Positions 35,210 through 44,031 of a stretch of 64,000 nucleotides of DNA are shown here, in pieces. The position numbers and the translations under genes were made by a program. Positions within the stretch are counted from its first letter, which is position 1; every line of letters starts with the position of its first letter. The notes under the pieces were generated by a model that had not been told where the DNA came from, did no database searches, and saw only the letters and a program-made list of their open reading frames with translations. The DNA comes from Clostridia bacterium (GTDB taxonomy: Bacteria > Bacillota > Clostridia > Christensenellales > Aristaeellaceae), in contig JAFUBA010000053.1 in NCBI GenBank assembly GCA_017460395.1, forward strand, positions 1 through 64,000. The letters run 5' to 3'.

Positions 35210-36091
35210 TTACTTTTTAAAGATATCCTCCAGCGTCTCCTCATAGAGTGCCGCCTCCTGGGAGGAAAGGCTCGTGGATAACCGCATCACAACGCGGTGG
35301 GACTGATAGCACCGTCCGGTCTCCGTGCGGTTGCCTGCCATCAGCTCATTGAGACGCAAGAGGGCATCGTCCTGCGTGCGGAACACCTCCACCACCCCGC
35401 CTGCATCCACGCCGCTTCTTCCGGAGGATGCCAGGGACTGATCCACCCACCCGGCCTTGGACTGGTAGGTGGTGCCCAGCAGCCCGTCCGGATCCGTCTC
35501 GGGCGTATAGTTGTACGCGCTGACCATCGGGAGGCCCCGCCGGTAGAGCGCCTGGACCACGGATTCTGCCGTATAGGCCCTTGGACGGAACCAGAGAAAG
35601 TACGCACCGGCCAGAAGCGAGAGCACCAGGATGCCAAGGAAGATCCAGACGATGACCCTGCTGCTCCGCCTTTTCTCCATGGTGAACACTTTGTTCATCT
35701 GGGGCGTCGGGGGAAACTGCGGCACACTGGGCTCCTCGCGGGACACGCTCTGCTCCGTCATGCCCGCCTGGGGTGCCATGTCCGGAGATGTCTGTGCATA
35801 GAATCCGGCATTGATTGCGTTCATCTGCTCTGCGCCAAAGGCCGCGGGCGCCTGGAGCGGCTGCATCGGACCGCTGGGCTGTGGGTCCACATACGGCTGC
35901 GCATAACCCGCATACGGGCTTGGCACGCCCTGGGCCGGGCGCTGCACCATGTTCTGTGTCACCTGGTAGGACCCTGTGGCATAGCCGATCCCCGTGTCAA
36001 TCCCCTGATAGCTTCCCGTATATCCCTGGCCTGACGGAGCATAGCCCATCTGCGGATTCTGCCAGTTCCCCGCCTGTGGCTGATTCTGCAC
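35210..36091 (-). CDS. Membrane-anchored protein with Gln/Pro/Gly/Tyr-rich cytoplasmic tail (293 aa)
   Basis: Residues 1-~130 are disordered and rich in Gln, Pro, Gly and Tyr. A basic stretch (EKRRSSR) precedes one membrane span at about 143-165. The remaining ~125 residues would lie outside the cell and form a small domain without known motifs. The start is GTG at 36091 with GAGG eight bases upstream. This layout (disordered N-terminus, one span, external domain) matches that of the divergently transcribed clostripain-family protease next door, hinting at a shared process. Function not recognised. Confidence 0.75.
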   Translation of the reverse strand: MQNQPQAGNWQNPQMGYAPSGQGYTGSYQGIDTGIGYATGSYQVTQNMVQRPAQGVPSPYAGYAQPYVDPQPSGPMQPLQAPAAFGAEQMNAINAGFYAQTSPDMAPQAGMTEQSVSREEPSVPQFPPTPQMNKVFTMEKRRSSRVIVWIFLGILVLSLLAGAYFLWFRPRAYTAESVVQALYRRGLPMVSAYNYTPETDPDGLLGTTYQSKAGWVDQSLASSGRSGVDAGGVVEVFRTQDDALLRLNELMAGNRTETGRCYQSHRVVMRLSTSLSSQEAALYEETLEDIFKK

Positions 36092-36424
36092 AGTAGATCC
36101 CTCGCTTTACAGATCTGCGGCAAAGATGTCATCTCCACCGGTAAGTCTTTCTTCTATATAGACGGTGTTCCCGAGTCATTTGTTTCAATCCCAAACAAAA
36201 CCAATTTCTTTTTTCTGTCTCATTCACCGCGGATTTTCGCATATCCTCTGCCCAGTGTCAATCAACGAAATCGTCTTTCATGGGGCAATCCCGCACGATG
36301 CAGCGGATTGAAAAGCCCCCATCATTATTTTATAATGGAAAGCGGTTTCATGAGACACCATCCATTTTTTGATTTTTGCACTGCATATACACCAATCATC
36401 TGCAGCATACAGGAGGCATTTTGC
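36092..36424. other. Divergent intergenic region
   Basis: This 333-bp A/T-rich gap separates the GTG start of the membrane-anchored protein from the protease gene. It holds the plus-strand promoter at 36308-36336. On the minus strand there is a TATATA near 36156-36161 but no matching -35 at proper distance, so the leftward promoter is unresolved. No ORF or RNA gene is seen. Confidence 0.6.
36308..36336 (+). promoter_or_regulatory. Promoter of the clostripain-family protease gene
   Basis: Plus strand: -35 TTGAAA (36308-36313), 17-bp spacer, -10 TATAAT (36331-36336), about 90 bp upstream of the ATG at 36425. Confidence 0.85.
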
Positions 36425-39175
36425 ATGTCACAGCCAGGAAACGGACCCCGTGGCCGCAATAGAAAAGTGGACGGCACCGCGGGTAATGTAGAAAAGGGCA
36501 ACAAGGTATCTTCCACGCCCGTCGGCACGGGCAGCCGCCCGGCCCAGAATTCATCTCCACGCACCGGCACGGCCGCAGGCGCGCCGCGCCCCCAGAGCAC
36601 ACAGTCCCAGGGAGCACCGCGGCCGCAGGGATTCCAGCGTCCGCATGGCACGCAGACCCAGCAGGGCTTCACGGGTCACCAGAGCACGCAGGGCCAGCGG
36701 CCGCAGGGCGCGCCTGTGCAGCCGCCCTTCCGCCCTCAGACTTCCTCCCAGGGAAATGCCCGCCCCTCGACGACCCAGACCACCTCTTCCTCCACATCCA
36801 CCCGTGCCTCCTCGCAGAGCCGCGGCGGGCTTCTGCCGCTGATCATCGTGATCGCGGTCGTGCTGCTCGGCGGTGGCGGCGGTCTCTCCGGCCTTTTTGG
36901 CGGCGGAAGCGATACACAGACCTCCCACACCGTCCCCGTGCAGACCGCGGTTCCCGCCACCCAGTCTCTCTTCCAGGACATCACATCCCAGAGCGCATCT
37001 TCATCCTCCACATCCCCCCTGTCCGCCTTCGCCTCCTTCCTCGGTGGCTCCCAGTCCACAGGCCTGGAATCCATCCTGGGCGGCAGCTGGCTGAGCACAT
37101 CCAGCGGCTCTGTGACCGGCACCTCCTACGGTGCCCAGACCGATTCCACAGCCCTGGACACCTCGGTCACCTCCGGCATCCGCGACCGCTATACCCGTCT
37201 TCTTGGCAGCGGCCGCGATACCGTCACCCTGATGATCTATATGTGCGGCACGGACCTGGAAAGCCGCAGCGGCATGGCCACGAGGGACATTCAGGAGATG
37301 CTGAACGCCTCCTTCCAGGACAATGTCCGCATTCTCCTGTATACCGGCGGATGCAAGAAGTGGCAGAACAGCCAGATTTCCTCCACCACCAACCAGATCT
37401 GGGAAATCAAGAGCGGCAAGATGACCTGCCTTGTGCGGGATGACGGCAAGAAGGCCATGACAAGCCCGGCCACGCTCTCCTCCTTCATCCGCTACGGTGC
37501 AAAAACGTATCCCGCAAGCCGTTACTTCCTGGTCCTCTGGGATCACGGCGGCGGATCTGTCTCCGGCTACGGGTATGACGAGACCACCTCTGCCGGTTCC
37601 ATGAACCTGGCCGGCATCCACCAGGCGCTCACCGACGGCGGCATCAAATTTGACCTCATCGGCTATGATGCCTGCCTCATGGCCACCGTGGAGAATGCCC
37701 TCATGCTCTCCTCCCACGCGGACTATCTCATCGCCTCCGAGGAGTCAGAGCCCGGCGTCGGCTGGTACTATACCGACTGGCTCACGCAGCTTGGCAGGAA
37801 TACCTCCATCCCCACCACGGAGCTTGGCAAAAAGATCTGCGATGACTTCGTCTCCGCCTGCAGGACCCAGGCACGGGGCCAGGATACCACCCTGTCGGTC
37901 GTGGACCTGGCAGAGCTGGAGGCCACCGTGCCCTCTAGGCTCGCCGCCTTCTCCCGCTCCATCTCCGGGCTCATCGAGCAGAAATCCTATAAGCAGGTGT
38001 CCGACGCCCGCGCCAACAGCCGCGAGTTCGCCGCTTCCTCCCGTATCGACCAGGTGGACCTGGTGGACCTGGCCCTCAAGATGGGCAACAGCGAGGGCAA
38101 AGCGCTGGCGGACGCGCTGGATGGAGCCATCAAGTACAACCGTTCGGGATCCATCACCAACGCCTACGGTCTGTCCGTCTTCTTCCCCTACCGCAAGCTC
38201 AGCAACGTGGATAAGGCCGTCAGCACCTACAGCCAGATCGGCATGGACGAGAGCTACATGAAGTGCATCCGTGACTTTGCCTCCGTGGAGGTGGCAGGTC
38301 AGGCAGCTACCGGCGGTGCCACCTCACCCCTCTCCTCGATCTTTGGTACATCCTACGGTTCCTCCTACAGCTCTTCCAGCTCTTCCTATTCCTCCTCCGA
38401 CCTGATCTCCGAGCTCCTGGGCTCCTTCCTCGGGGGGAACTCGGGCAGCCTGGGTTCCCTCGGAAGCTCCCTGGACTTCTTCTCAGGTCGGACCAGCTCG
38501 GATGAGGACCTGGTCTCCTACATTCAGGAAAACCACCTGGATCCCGAGCGCCTGAACTTTGTGACGCTCCAGGATGGCTCCCAGGTGCTGGACCTGACCG
38601 CCCAGGAATGGTCTCTTCTTCACGGCATCGATCAGAACGTACTGCTGGATGACGGCCAGGGCTACATTGACCTCGGCCTTGACAACGTCTACTCCTTCAA
38701 CCATGACGGGCAGATGGTGGCCGATGACGGCGGTGCCTGGATGGCCATCGACGACCAGATCGTGGCATACTACCACCTGTCCACGAGGGAGAGTGGCGAC
38801 ACCTGGCGCATCGAGGGCTACGTGCCTGCCATCCTCAACGGAAGCCGCGTGAAGCTCATCATCGTCTTTGATCAGGACCATGAGGACGGGTATATTGCGG
38901 GTGCGCAGTATGACTATCTGAGTGAAAATGAGACCGTGGCCAAAAACCTGACGGAGCTTGAGGTGGGCGACACGCTCGTGTTCCTGTGCGACTACTACAC
39001 CTATGACAATGTGTATGATGCCAGCTATACCCTCGGAAACTCCGTGACCGTGACAGAGGATACCCGCATCCACAACCTGTATCTGCCGGATCCTGAGAAG
39101 ATCCTCCTCTCCTACCGCTTTGAGGACATCTACGGCCAGAACTACTGGTCGGATCCGCTGGATATCAGGCGATAA
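36425..39175 (+). CDS. Membrane-anchored clostripain-family (C11) cysteine protease (916 aa)
   Basis: AGGAGG eight bases upstream fixes ATG 36425. Residues 1-133 are disordered, rich in Gln, Pro, Ser, Thr and Gly. A single membrane span at ~135-150 is followed by glycines. The peptidase domain begins near 265: VTLMIYMCGTDLES, then LWDHGGG with catalytic His374 and YDACLMATVE with catalytic Cys417. A Ser/Gly/Tyr-rich linker (~640-705) leads to a C-terminal beta-rich domain of ~210 residues. With no cleavable signal and the cytoplasmic tail first, a type II topology with the protease outside is likely. Clostripains usually cut after Arg; the specificity here is not known. A strong hairpin follows. 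Confidence 0.9.
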   Translation: MSQPGNGPRGRNRKVDGTAGNVEKGNKVSSTPVGTGSRPAQNSSPRTGTAAGAPRPQSTQSQGAPRPQGFQRPHGTQTQQGFTGHQSTQGQRPQGAPVQPPFRPQTSSQGNARPSTTQTTSSSTSTRASSQSRGGLLPLIIVIAVVLLGGGGGLSGLFGGGSDTQTSHTVPVQTAVPATQSLFQDITSQSASSSSTSPLSAFASFLGGSQSTGLESILGGSWLSTSSGSVTGTSYGAQTDSTALDTSVTSGIRDRYTRLLGSGRDTVTLMIYMCGTDLESRSGMATRDIQEMLNASFQDNVRILLYTGGCKKWQNSQISSTTNQIWEIKSGKMTCLVRDDGKKAMTSPATLSSFIRYGAKTYPASRYFLVLWDHGGGSVSGYGYDETTSAGSMNLAGIHQALTDGGIKFDLIGYDACLMATVENALMLSSHADYLIASEESEPGVGWYYTDWLTQLGRNTSIPTTELGKKICDDFVSACRTQARGQDTTLSVVDLAELEATVPSRLAAFSRSISGLIEQKSYKQVSDARANSREFAASSRIDQVDLVDLALKMGNSEGKALADALDGAIKYNRSGSITNAYGLSVFFPYRKLSNVDKAVSTYSQIGMDESYMKCIRDFASVEVAGQAATGGATSPLSSIFGTSYGSSYSSSSSSYSSSDLISELLGSFLGGNSGSLGSLGSSLDFFSGRTSSDEDLVSYIQENHLDPERLNFVTLQDGSQVLDLTAQEWSLLHGIDQNVLLDDGQGYIDLGLDNVYSFNHDGQMVADDGGAWMAIDDQIVAYYHLSTRESGDTWRIEGYVPAILNGSRVKLIIVFDQDHEDGYIAGAQYDYLSENETVAKNLTELEVGDTLVFLCDYYTYDNVYDASYTLGNSVTVTEDTRIHNLYLPDPEKILLSYRFEDIYGQNYWSDPLDIRR

Positions 39176-39178
39176 ACG

Positions 39179-39220
39179 AAGCGAGAGCCACAGGCAGAAT
39201 GCCTGTGGCTCTCGCTTCTT
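39179..39220. terminator. Bidirectional terminator between the protease and pectinesterase genes
   Basis: Sixteen-base perfect stem (GCGAGAGCCACAGGCA and its complement) with a 3-base loop, followed by TTCTT on the plus strand and TTCGTTT on the minus. It serves the convergent genes ending at 39175 and 39219. Confidence 0.9.
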
Positions 39221-40166
39221 ATAGGTTCCATCCCTCAAGGACACGGTCCCTTGTGATTTCCGCCATCTCCCCGGAGCTCAGCCTCCTGGACCTTGGATGG
39301 CGGGGCGTGAGGTCCTCTCTTGCACCTGATGTGCCGCCCTCGCCCAGCCGATCCGTCACAACTCTGATCTCGTCCCAGTCCGTAAACCCGATGGGATTGA
39401 CGCAGGCATCCATCCGACAGGCAAGGAAATAGGTCTGGGCATAGCCCCGCCATGGCCTTCCCAGGAAGGCAAGCCCGTCATCGCAGTCGCCGCTTAGATG
39501 ACACTCGTGAAAGATAAACCCGAAGGGGTATTCTTTCGGCGTGTCCGCCGCCGTGTACCACCCGCCACGCGCATTCATGTGCAGGCGGCAGCGCTCAAAC
39601 CAGGCTGTCCATGGGCCGAAGATAAAGTCCACATCGCCCACGATGCAGCAGTCTTCAAAGTATGCCCTTCCGTGTATTTCCGGGAGGTCCCCCACCTTCT
39701 GGATGCCCTCCGGAATCTCATAGGGTCTTGCGTCCTCCAGCATCACGCGCATGGTGGGGCCGATATACAGGGTATCCTGACAGGCCACGAAGCGGCAGTG
39801 AAGGTACCGGCTCCTGTCGCCAGCCGCATACACCGCCACGGCCTGGCCGACGGCCCGTCCGTCCCCCGCATCGTTTTCTATGGTGAGAGACTCCACCGTG
39901 ATATCCTCGCCCGTCACAAGGAGGGCATAGGTGAGGAAGGTGGTCTTCTCTATGCCCTGTGCATTCAGGTCCCTCGCCGCACAGTTCCAGACGATCCGGC
40001 AGTCCTGTGCACTTTCGCCCCTCAGGCGTATGCCCTTCTTTGTGATGATCACCCGCTCCCGGTAGGTGCCTTTTCTCACCAGGATCTCATCACCCTCATG
40101 TGCGCGGTCCACCGCCTCCTGAATGGTGCGCGTGTCCCCGTCGCCGGATCTGGATACGATCAGCAT
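39219..40166 (-). CDS. Pectinesterase (CE8)
   Basis: Removes methyl esters from homogalacturonan. The right-handed beta-helix protein of 315 aa has the family sites GQAVAVY (Gln108), CQDTLY (Gln130 and acid Asp131), GDVDFIFG (nucleophile Asp180) and LGRPW with the substrate-binding Arg/Trp. There is no signal peptide with the ATG at 40166, which has AGGAGG seven bases upstream; the longer in-frame reading has no such site. A cytoplasmic pectinesterase would act on imported methylated oligogalacturonides. It is monocistronic, ending in the shared terminator, and points away from the GH13 operon. Confidence 0.93.
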   Translation of the reverse strand: MLIVSRSGDGDTRTIQEAVDRAHEGDEILVRKGTYRERVIITKKGIRLRGESAQDCRIVWNCAARDLNAQGIEKTTFLTYALLVTGEDITVESLTIENDAGDGRAVGQAVAVYAAGDRSRYLHCRFVACQDTLYIGPTMRVMLEDARPYEIPEGIQKVGDLPEIHGRAYFEDCCIVGDVDFIFGPWTAWFERCRLHMNARGGWYTAADTPKEYPFGFIFHECHLSGDCDDGLAFLGRPWRGYAQTYFLACRMDACVNPIGFTDWDEIRVVTDRLGEGGTSGAREDLTPRHPRSRRLSSGEMAEITRDRVLEGWNL

Positions 40167-40266
40167 GCCGTTTCCTCCTGCCCAAAGGCTCTTCATTTTG
40201 TCCAGTATAGCACCTCCCCCGCCTCGCAGCAAAACCTCCTTGTGTCTGTTCTTTTTTCATGCACTC

Positions 40267-40275
40267 TGGTATAAT
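40267..40275 (+). promoter_or_regulatory. Extended -10 promoter of the GH13/isomerase/fucO group
   Basis: Plus strand TGGTATAAT: a TGn-extended perfect -10 box 32 bp upstream of the ATG at 40307. The -35 region (T-rich, 40247-40254) is weak, as is usual with extended -10 promoters. Confidence 0.65.
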
Positions 40276-40306
40276 GCCTGCATCAGGACAGATGGAGGCA
40301 CAGCAT

Positions 40307-41839
40307 ATGAATCCTTCGTGGCTTCGCGATGCCGTTTTCTATGAGATTTACCCCCAGTCCTTCCGTGACACCAACGGGGACGGAATCGGAGATTTTCAGG
40401 GCATCATCGAAAAGCTGGACTACATCCTCTCCCTCGGCTGTAATGCCCTGTGGATCAATCCGTGCTATGATTCGCCCTTCCACGATGCCGGTTATGACGT
40501 GCGCGATTACAGGAAGGTCGCACCCAGATACGGCACGAACGAAGACCTGTATCGGCTGTTTCAGGAAGCCCACGCGCGGGGCATGCACGTGCTTCTGGAC
40601 CTCGTGCCCGGGCATACCAGCGAGGAGCACCCCTGGTTCCGGGAAAGTCAGAGGGCAGAAAAGAACGAGCTCTCCGGGCGCTATATCTGGACGGACAGCT
40701 GGTTCAAGGGATGCCGCAACATCGCCTATATTGGCGGGGAGACCGAGCGGGACGGCACCTACCTGATCAACTTCTTCAAGTGCCAGCCTGCCCTTAACTA
40801 CGGTTTTCTGCACCCCGAGGAATCCTGGCAGACTCCGGTGGACAGCCCGGACGCCATCGCGACCCGGGAGGCCATGAAGGACGTCATGCGCTTCTGGCTG
40901 ACGCGGGGCTGCGACGGCTTCCGCGTGGACATGGCCGCTTCCCTCGTCAAATATGACGACGAAAAGAAAAGCGGCACCAGCGCCGTATGGAAAAACGTCC
41001 GACAGATGCTGGACGAGGAGTTCCCCGAAGCCGCCATGGTCGCCGAGTGGTGTGACCCGAAGATTGCCCTGCGTGCCGGCTTCCACATGGACTTCTACCT
41101 CAATAATTCCAATGGCTACACCGCCCTCATGCGCGACTATGAGGGGCATGAGGATCACAGCTACTTCCGGCGCGAAGGCGGCGGCGATATAAGGCCTTTC
41201 CTGAGGGAATACGAGGACTGGCTGCAGGACACCAGGGACATCGGGTACATCTCCCTCCTCACCTGTAACCACGATACGCCGCGCCCCCGCTTCCATATGG
41301 ACATGGAGGAGCTGAAGCTCTGCTACGCTTTCCTCTTCACGCTCCCGGGCGTGCCTTTCCTCTACTACGGCGATGAGATCGGCATGCGGTATCTGAAGCT
41401 GCCTACGAAAGAGGGCGGCTACACCCGCACCGGCACCCGGACCCCCATGCAGTGGACGAAGGGAAAGAATCTGGGCTTTTCTGACGCAGACCCCGAAACG
41501 CTCTACCTCCCGGTGGACGATGCTGATGATGCACCGACGGTGGAAGCGCAGGAGAAGGATCCTTCGTCCCTCCTCTCCACCGTACGCGCGCTCCTTGCCC
41601 TCCGGCACCGGACACCGGATCTTCAGGCAGATGCGCCCTTTGCCTCCATCTGCACCGACCCGGAAAAGGCCTTTGTCTACCGGCGCGGCAGCCTGATTCT
41701 CATGATCAATCCCCTGTGCCGCGACCAAAGGGTGGAGATCAGGGGCGAGATCCTTTACTCCATCGGTCAGGTAGCAAAGAAAGAGGATGCCATCATGCTC
41801 TCAGGCCCGTCCTTCGCCATTGTGCAGCCCGCAGACTGA
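40307..41839 (+). CDS. GH13 alpha-glucosidase/amylase-family hydrolase
   Basis: A 510-residue cytoplasmic GH13 enzyme, close to oligo-1,6-glucosidase/alpha-glucosidase in style. VFYEIYPQSFRDTNGDGIGD opens the barrel. Catalytic residues are Asp208 (GFRVDMA), Glu247 (VAEWCD) and Asp323 (TCNHDTPR), with the conserved His103 in PGHTSEEHPWF. Calcium-site-like DTNGDGIGD is present at 21-29. GGAGG eight bases upstream selects ATG 40307. It probably releases glucose from imported alpha-glucosides. It leads a group with a sugar-phosphate isomerase and fucO, but whether all three share one pathway is not clear. Confidence 0.92.
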   Translation: MNPSWLRDAVFYEIYPQSFRDTNGDGIGDFQGIIEKLDYILSLGCNALWINPCYDSPFHDAGYDVRDYRKVAPRYGTNEDLYRLFQEAHARGMHVLLDLVPGHTSEEHPWFRESQRAEKNELSGRYIWTDSWFKGCRNIAYIGGETERDGTYLINFFKCQPALNYGFLHPEESWQTPVDSPDAIATREAMKDVMRFWLTRGCDGFRVDMAASLVKYDDEKKSGTSAVWKNVRQMLDEEFPEAAMVAEWCDPKIALRAGFHMDFYLNNSNGYTALMRDYEGHEDHSYFRREGGGDIRPFLREYEDWLQDTRDIGYISLLTCNHDTPRPRFHMDMEELKLCYAFLFTLPGVPFLYYGDEIGMRYLKLPTKEGGYTRTGTRTPMQWTKGKNLGFSDADPETLYLPVDDADDAPTVEAQEKDPSSLLSTVRALLALRHRTPDLQADAPFASICTDPEKAFVYRRGSLILMINPLCRDQRVEIRGEILYSIGQVAKKEDAIMLSGPSFAIVQPAD

Positions 41840-41883
41840 TTCCATATATTCAACCTCAGTCATTTTGAAAGGAGATCATGCCC

Positions 41884-42726
41884 ATGGTCATTCGTATTCA
41901 TGCCTTTGCCGATGAAGCCTCCCCCATGATTGACGGACAGATCGCAGCGATGCTGCGAAACGGTGTGACCGGTCTGGAAATCCGGAACGTGGACGGCACC
42001 AATGTATCTGAGATCACAGAGGACAAGGCCCGCGAAGTGCTGAAAAAGCTTCAGGATCACGGCCTCTACGTCAATTCCATCGGAAGTCCCATCGGAAAGA
42101 TCGACATCAAAAACGGCGACTACAAAGCCCACCTGGACACCTTCCGCCACACCTTGGATGTGGCCCAGATCCTCCAGTGCAGCCTCATCCGCATGTTCTC
42201 CTTCTATATCCCTGAGGGCGATGATCCCGCCGTCTACCGTACGGAGATCATGGAACACCTCCAGGAGATGGCAGAGATCGCAGCGCCTACCGGCATTCAG
42301 CTGTGTCACGAGAACGAGAAGGGCATCTACGGCGACATGGCCCCGCGCTGCCTGGACATCCTGAACACTGTCCCGGCCCTTCAGGGCATCTTTGATCCCG
42401 CCAACTTCGTGCAGTGCGGCCAGGACACCCTGGAGGCATGGCATATGCTCAAGGACAGGATTCTCTACATGCACATCAAGGACGCCATTGCAGATGACGG
42501 GCATGTGGTCCCGGCCGGCAAGGGCGACGGCCATGTGCCGGAGATCCTGCATGAATACCTTTCCACCGGCAGAACCGATGTCACCGTGGAGCCCCACCTG
42601 AAGACCTTTGCGGGACTCAGCCACCTCGAGCGCCCCGGCGAGACCCGGAGCCTGGAGAGCTTCGTATACCCGGACAACGACGCTGCCTTCGATGCAGCCG
42701 TGTCCGCCCTCAAGACCATCGCCTGA
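41884..42726 (+). CDS. Sugar phosphate isomerase/epimerase (xylose isomerase-like TIM barrel)
   Basis: A 280-residue TIM-barrel protein of the AP-endonuclease-2/xylose isomerase-like family. It shows the metal-binding pattern: CHENEKGIYGD, GIFDPANFVQ, YMHIKDA and the final VEPHL. It may isomerise or epimerise a ketose or its phosphate. The ATG at 41884 has AAGGAG nine bases upstream; ATG 41878 two codons earlier is rather close to the site. It follows the GH13 gene by 44 bp and precedes fucO by 87 bp. The exact substrate is unknown; tagatose/allulose/rhamnulose-type epimerases are possible relatives. Confidence 0.88.
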   Translation: MVIRIHAFADEASPMIDGQIAAMLRNGVTGLEIRNVDGTNVSEITEDKAREVLKKLQDHGLYVNSIGSPIGKIDIKNGDYKAHLDTFRHTLDVAQILQCSLIRMFSFYIPEGDDPAVYRTEIMEHLQEMAEIAAPTGIQLCHENEKGIYGDMAPRCLDILNTVPALQGIFDPANFVQCGQDTLEAWHMLKDRILYMHIKDAIADDGHVVPAGKGDGHVPEILHEYLSTGRTDVTVEPHLKTFAGLSHLERPGETRSLESFVYPDNDAAFDAAVSALKTIA

Positions 42727-42741
42727 TAACTTCGTTTTCCC

Positions 42742-42792
42742 TGCGGACGGTTCCGCATACAATATACTCATTTCCTGTGACGCATCATGCGT
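42742..42792 (+). promoter_or_regulatory. Inverted repeats and possible internal promoter before fucO
   Basis: The gap before fucO holds a perfect 6-bp hairpin TGCGGA/TCCGCA (42742-42757), a TACAAT box (42758-42763) without a good -35, and a palindrome ACGCAT C ATGCGT (42780-42792) just ahead of the ribosome binding site. These could be an internal start with an operator; tentative. Confidence 0.35.
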
Positions 42793-42813
42793 TAATTTAA
42801 GGAGGTAATTCCC

Positions 42814-43962
42814 ATGGCCAGTCGTATCGTCCTCAACAACATCTCCTACCATGGCAAGGGAGCCATCGAGAACGTGGTGCCCGAGCTGCTCAAGCGCGGC
42901 TACAAGAAGGCTCTGGTCTGCACCGACCCGGATCTCATCAAGTTCGGCGTCACCGGCAAGGTCACTGCTCTCCTCGATGCCGCTTCCTTCCCCTATGAGA
43001 TCTACTCTGACATCAAGGCCAACCCCACCATCGAGAACGTGCAGAGCGGTGTAGCTGCCTTCAAGGCTGCCGGCGCTGACTGCATCGTGGCCATCGGTGG
43101 CGGCAGTGCGATGGACACCAGCAAGGCCATCGGTATCATCATCACCAACCCCGAGTTCGCGGATGTCCGCTCCCTCGAGGGCGTGGCAGACACCAAGAAC
43201 CACGCCGTGTTCACCATCGCTGTGGCCACCACCGCCGGCACCGCTGCTGAGGTGACCATCAACTACGTCATCACTGACGTCGAGAAGAAGCGCAAGTTCG
43301 TGTGCGTGGATACCAACGACATCCCCGATGTGGCCATCGTAGATCCCGACATGATGTCCTCCATGCCCAAGGGCCTGACCGCTGCCACCGGTATGGACGC
43401 CCTCACACATGCCATTGAAGGCTACATCACCAAGGGTGCCTGCGCCATCTCCGACATGTTCCATCTCGAGGCCATCCGCCTGATCTCCCACAGCCTGCGC
43501 GGCGCTGTGGAGAACACCCCCGAAGGCCGCGAGGGCATGGCCCTTGGCCAGTACATCGCCGGCATGGGCTTCTCCAATGTGGGTCTTGGCATCGTGCACT
43601 CCATGGCGCACGGCCTGAGCGCCCTGTATGACACGCCCCACGGTGTGGCCTGCGCCATCATCCTGCCCACCGGTCTTGAGTACAACTGCCCCGTGGCCGG
43701 CAAGCGCTATCGCGCCATCGGCAAGGCCATGGACGTGGAAGGCATCGACCGGATGACCGATGAGGAGGCAGCAGCCGCCACCATCGCAGCGGTAAAGAAG
43801 CTGTCTGCTGACGTGGGCATCCCCGCCGACCTCAAGAACATCCTCAAGGAAGAGGATGTGCAGTTCCTCGCGGAGAGCGCCTATGCAGACGCCTGCCGTC
43901 CCGGCAACCCCAGGGATACCAGTGTGGAAGAAATCGTCGAGCTGTATCACAGCCTGATGTAA
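42814..43962 (+). CDS. fucO: Lactaldehyde reductase (L-1,2-propanediol oxidoreductase)
   Basis: An iron-dependent group III alcohol dehydrogenase, extremely like E. coli FucO over its full 382 aa (for example the shared segments NPEFADVRSLEG, TTAGTAAEVTINYVITD and ATGMDALTHAIEGY). The metal ligands fall at Asp195, His199, His262 and His276, one position off the E. coli numbering, and the NAD-binding AIGGGSAMD is at 93-101. It reduces L-lactaldehyde, the end product of fucose or rhamnose breakdown, to 1,2-propanediol. AAGGAGG lies before the ATG. The codon usage is strongly biased, suggesting high expression. A terminator follows at 43973-44005. No fucose or rhamnose isomerase or kinase is in the window. 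Confidence 0.95.
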   Translation: MASRIVLNNISYHGKGAIENVVPELLKRGYKKALVCTDPDLIKFGVTGKVTALLDAASFPYEIYSDIKANPTIENVQSGVAAFKAAGADCIVAIGGGSAMDTSKAIGIIITNPEFADVRSLEGVADTKNHAVFTIAVATTAGTAAEVTINYVITDVEKKRKFVCVDTNDIPDVAIVDPDMMSSMPKGLTAATGMDALTHAIEGYITKGACAISDMFHLEAIRLISHSLRGAVENTPEGREGMALGQYIAGMGFSNVGLGIVHSMAHGLSALYDTPHGVACAIILPTGLEYNCPVAGKRYRAIGKAMDVEGIDRMTDEEAAAATIAAVKKLSADVGIPADLKNILKEEDVQFLAESAYADACRPGNPRDTSVEEIVELYHSLM

Positions 43963-43972
43963 TCGCTTTGAC

Positions 43973-44005
43973 GGCAGGGCTCCGCAGAAGGGGCCCTGCC
44001 TTTTT
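43973..44005 (+). terminator. Terminator of fucO
   Basis: Eight-base stem GGCAGGGC/GCCCTGCC with an internal loop, followed by TTTTT on the plus strand, 11 bp after the fucO stop. Confidence 0.85.
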
Positions 44006-44031
44006 CTACCTGTATGAGAAAGGTCGATGGA

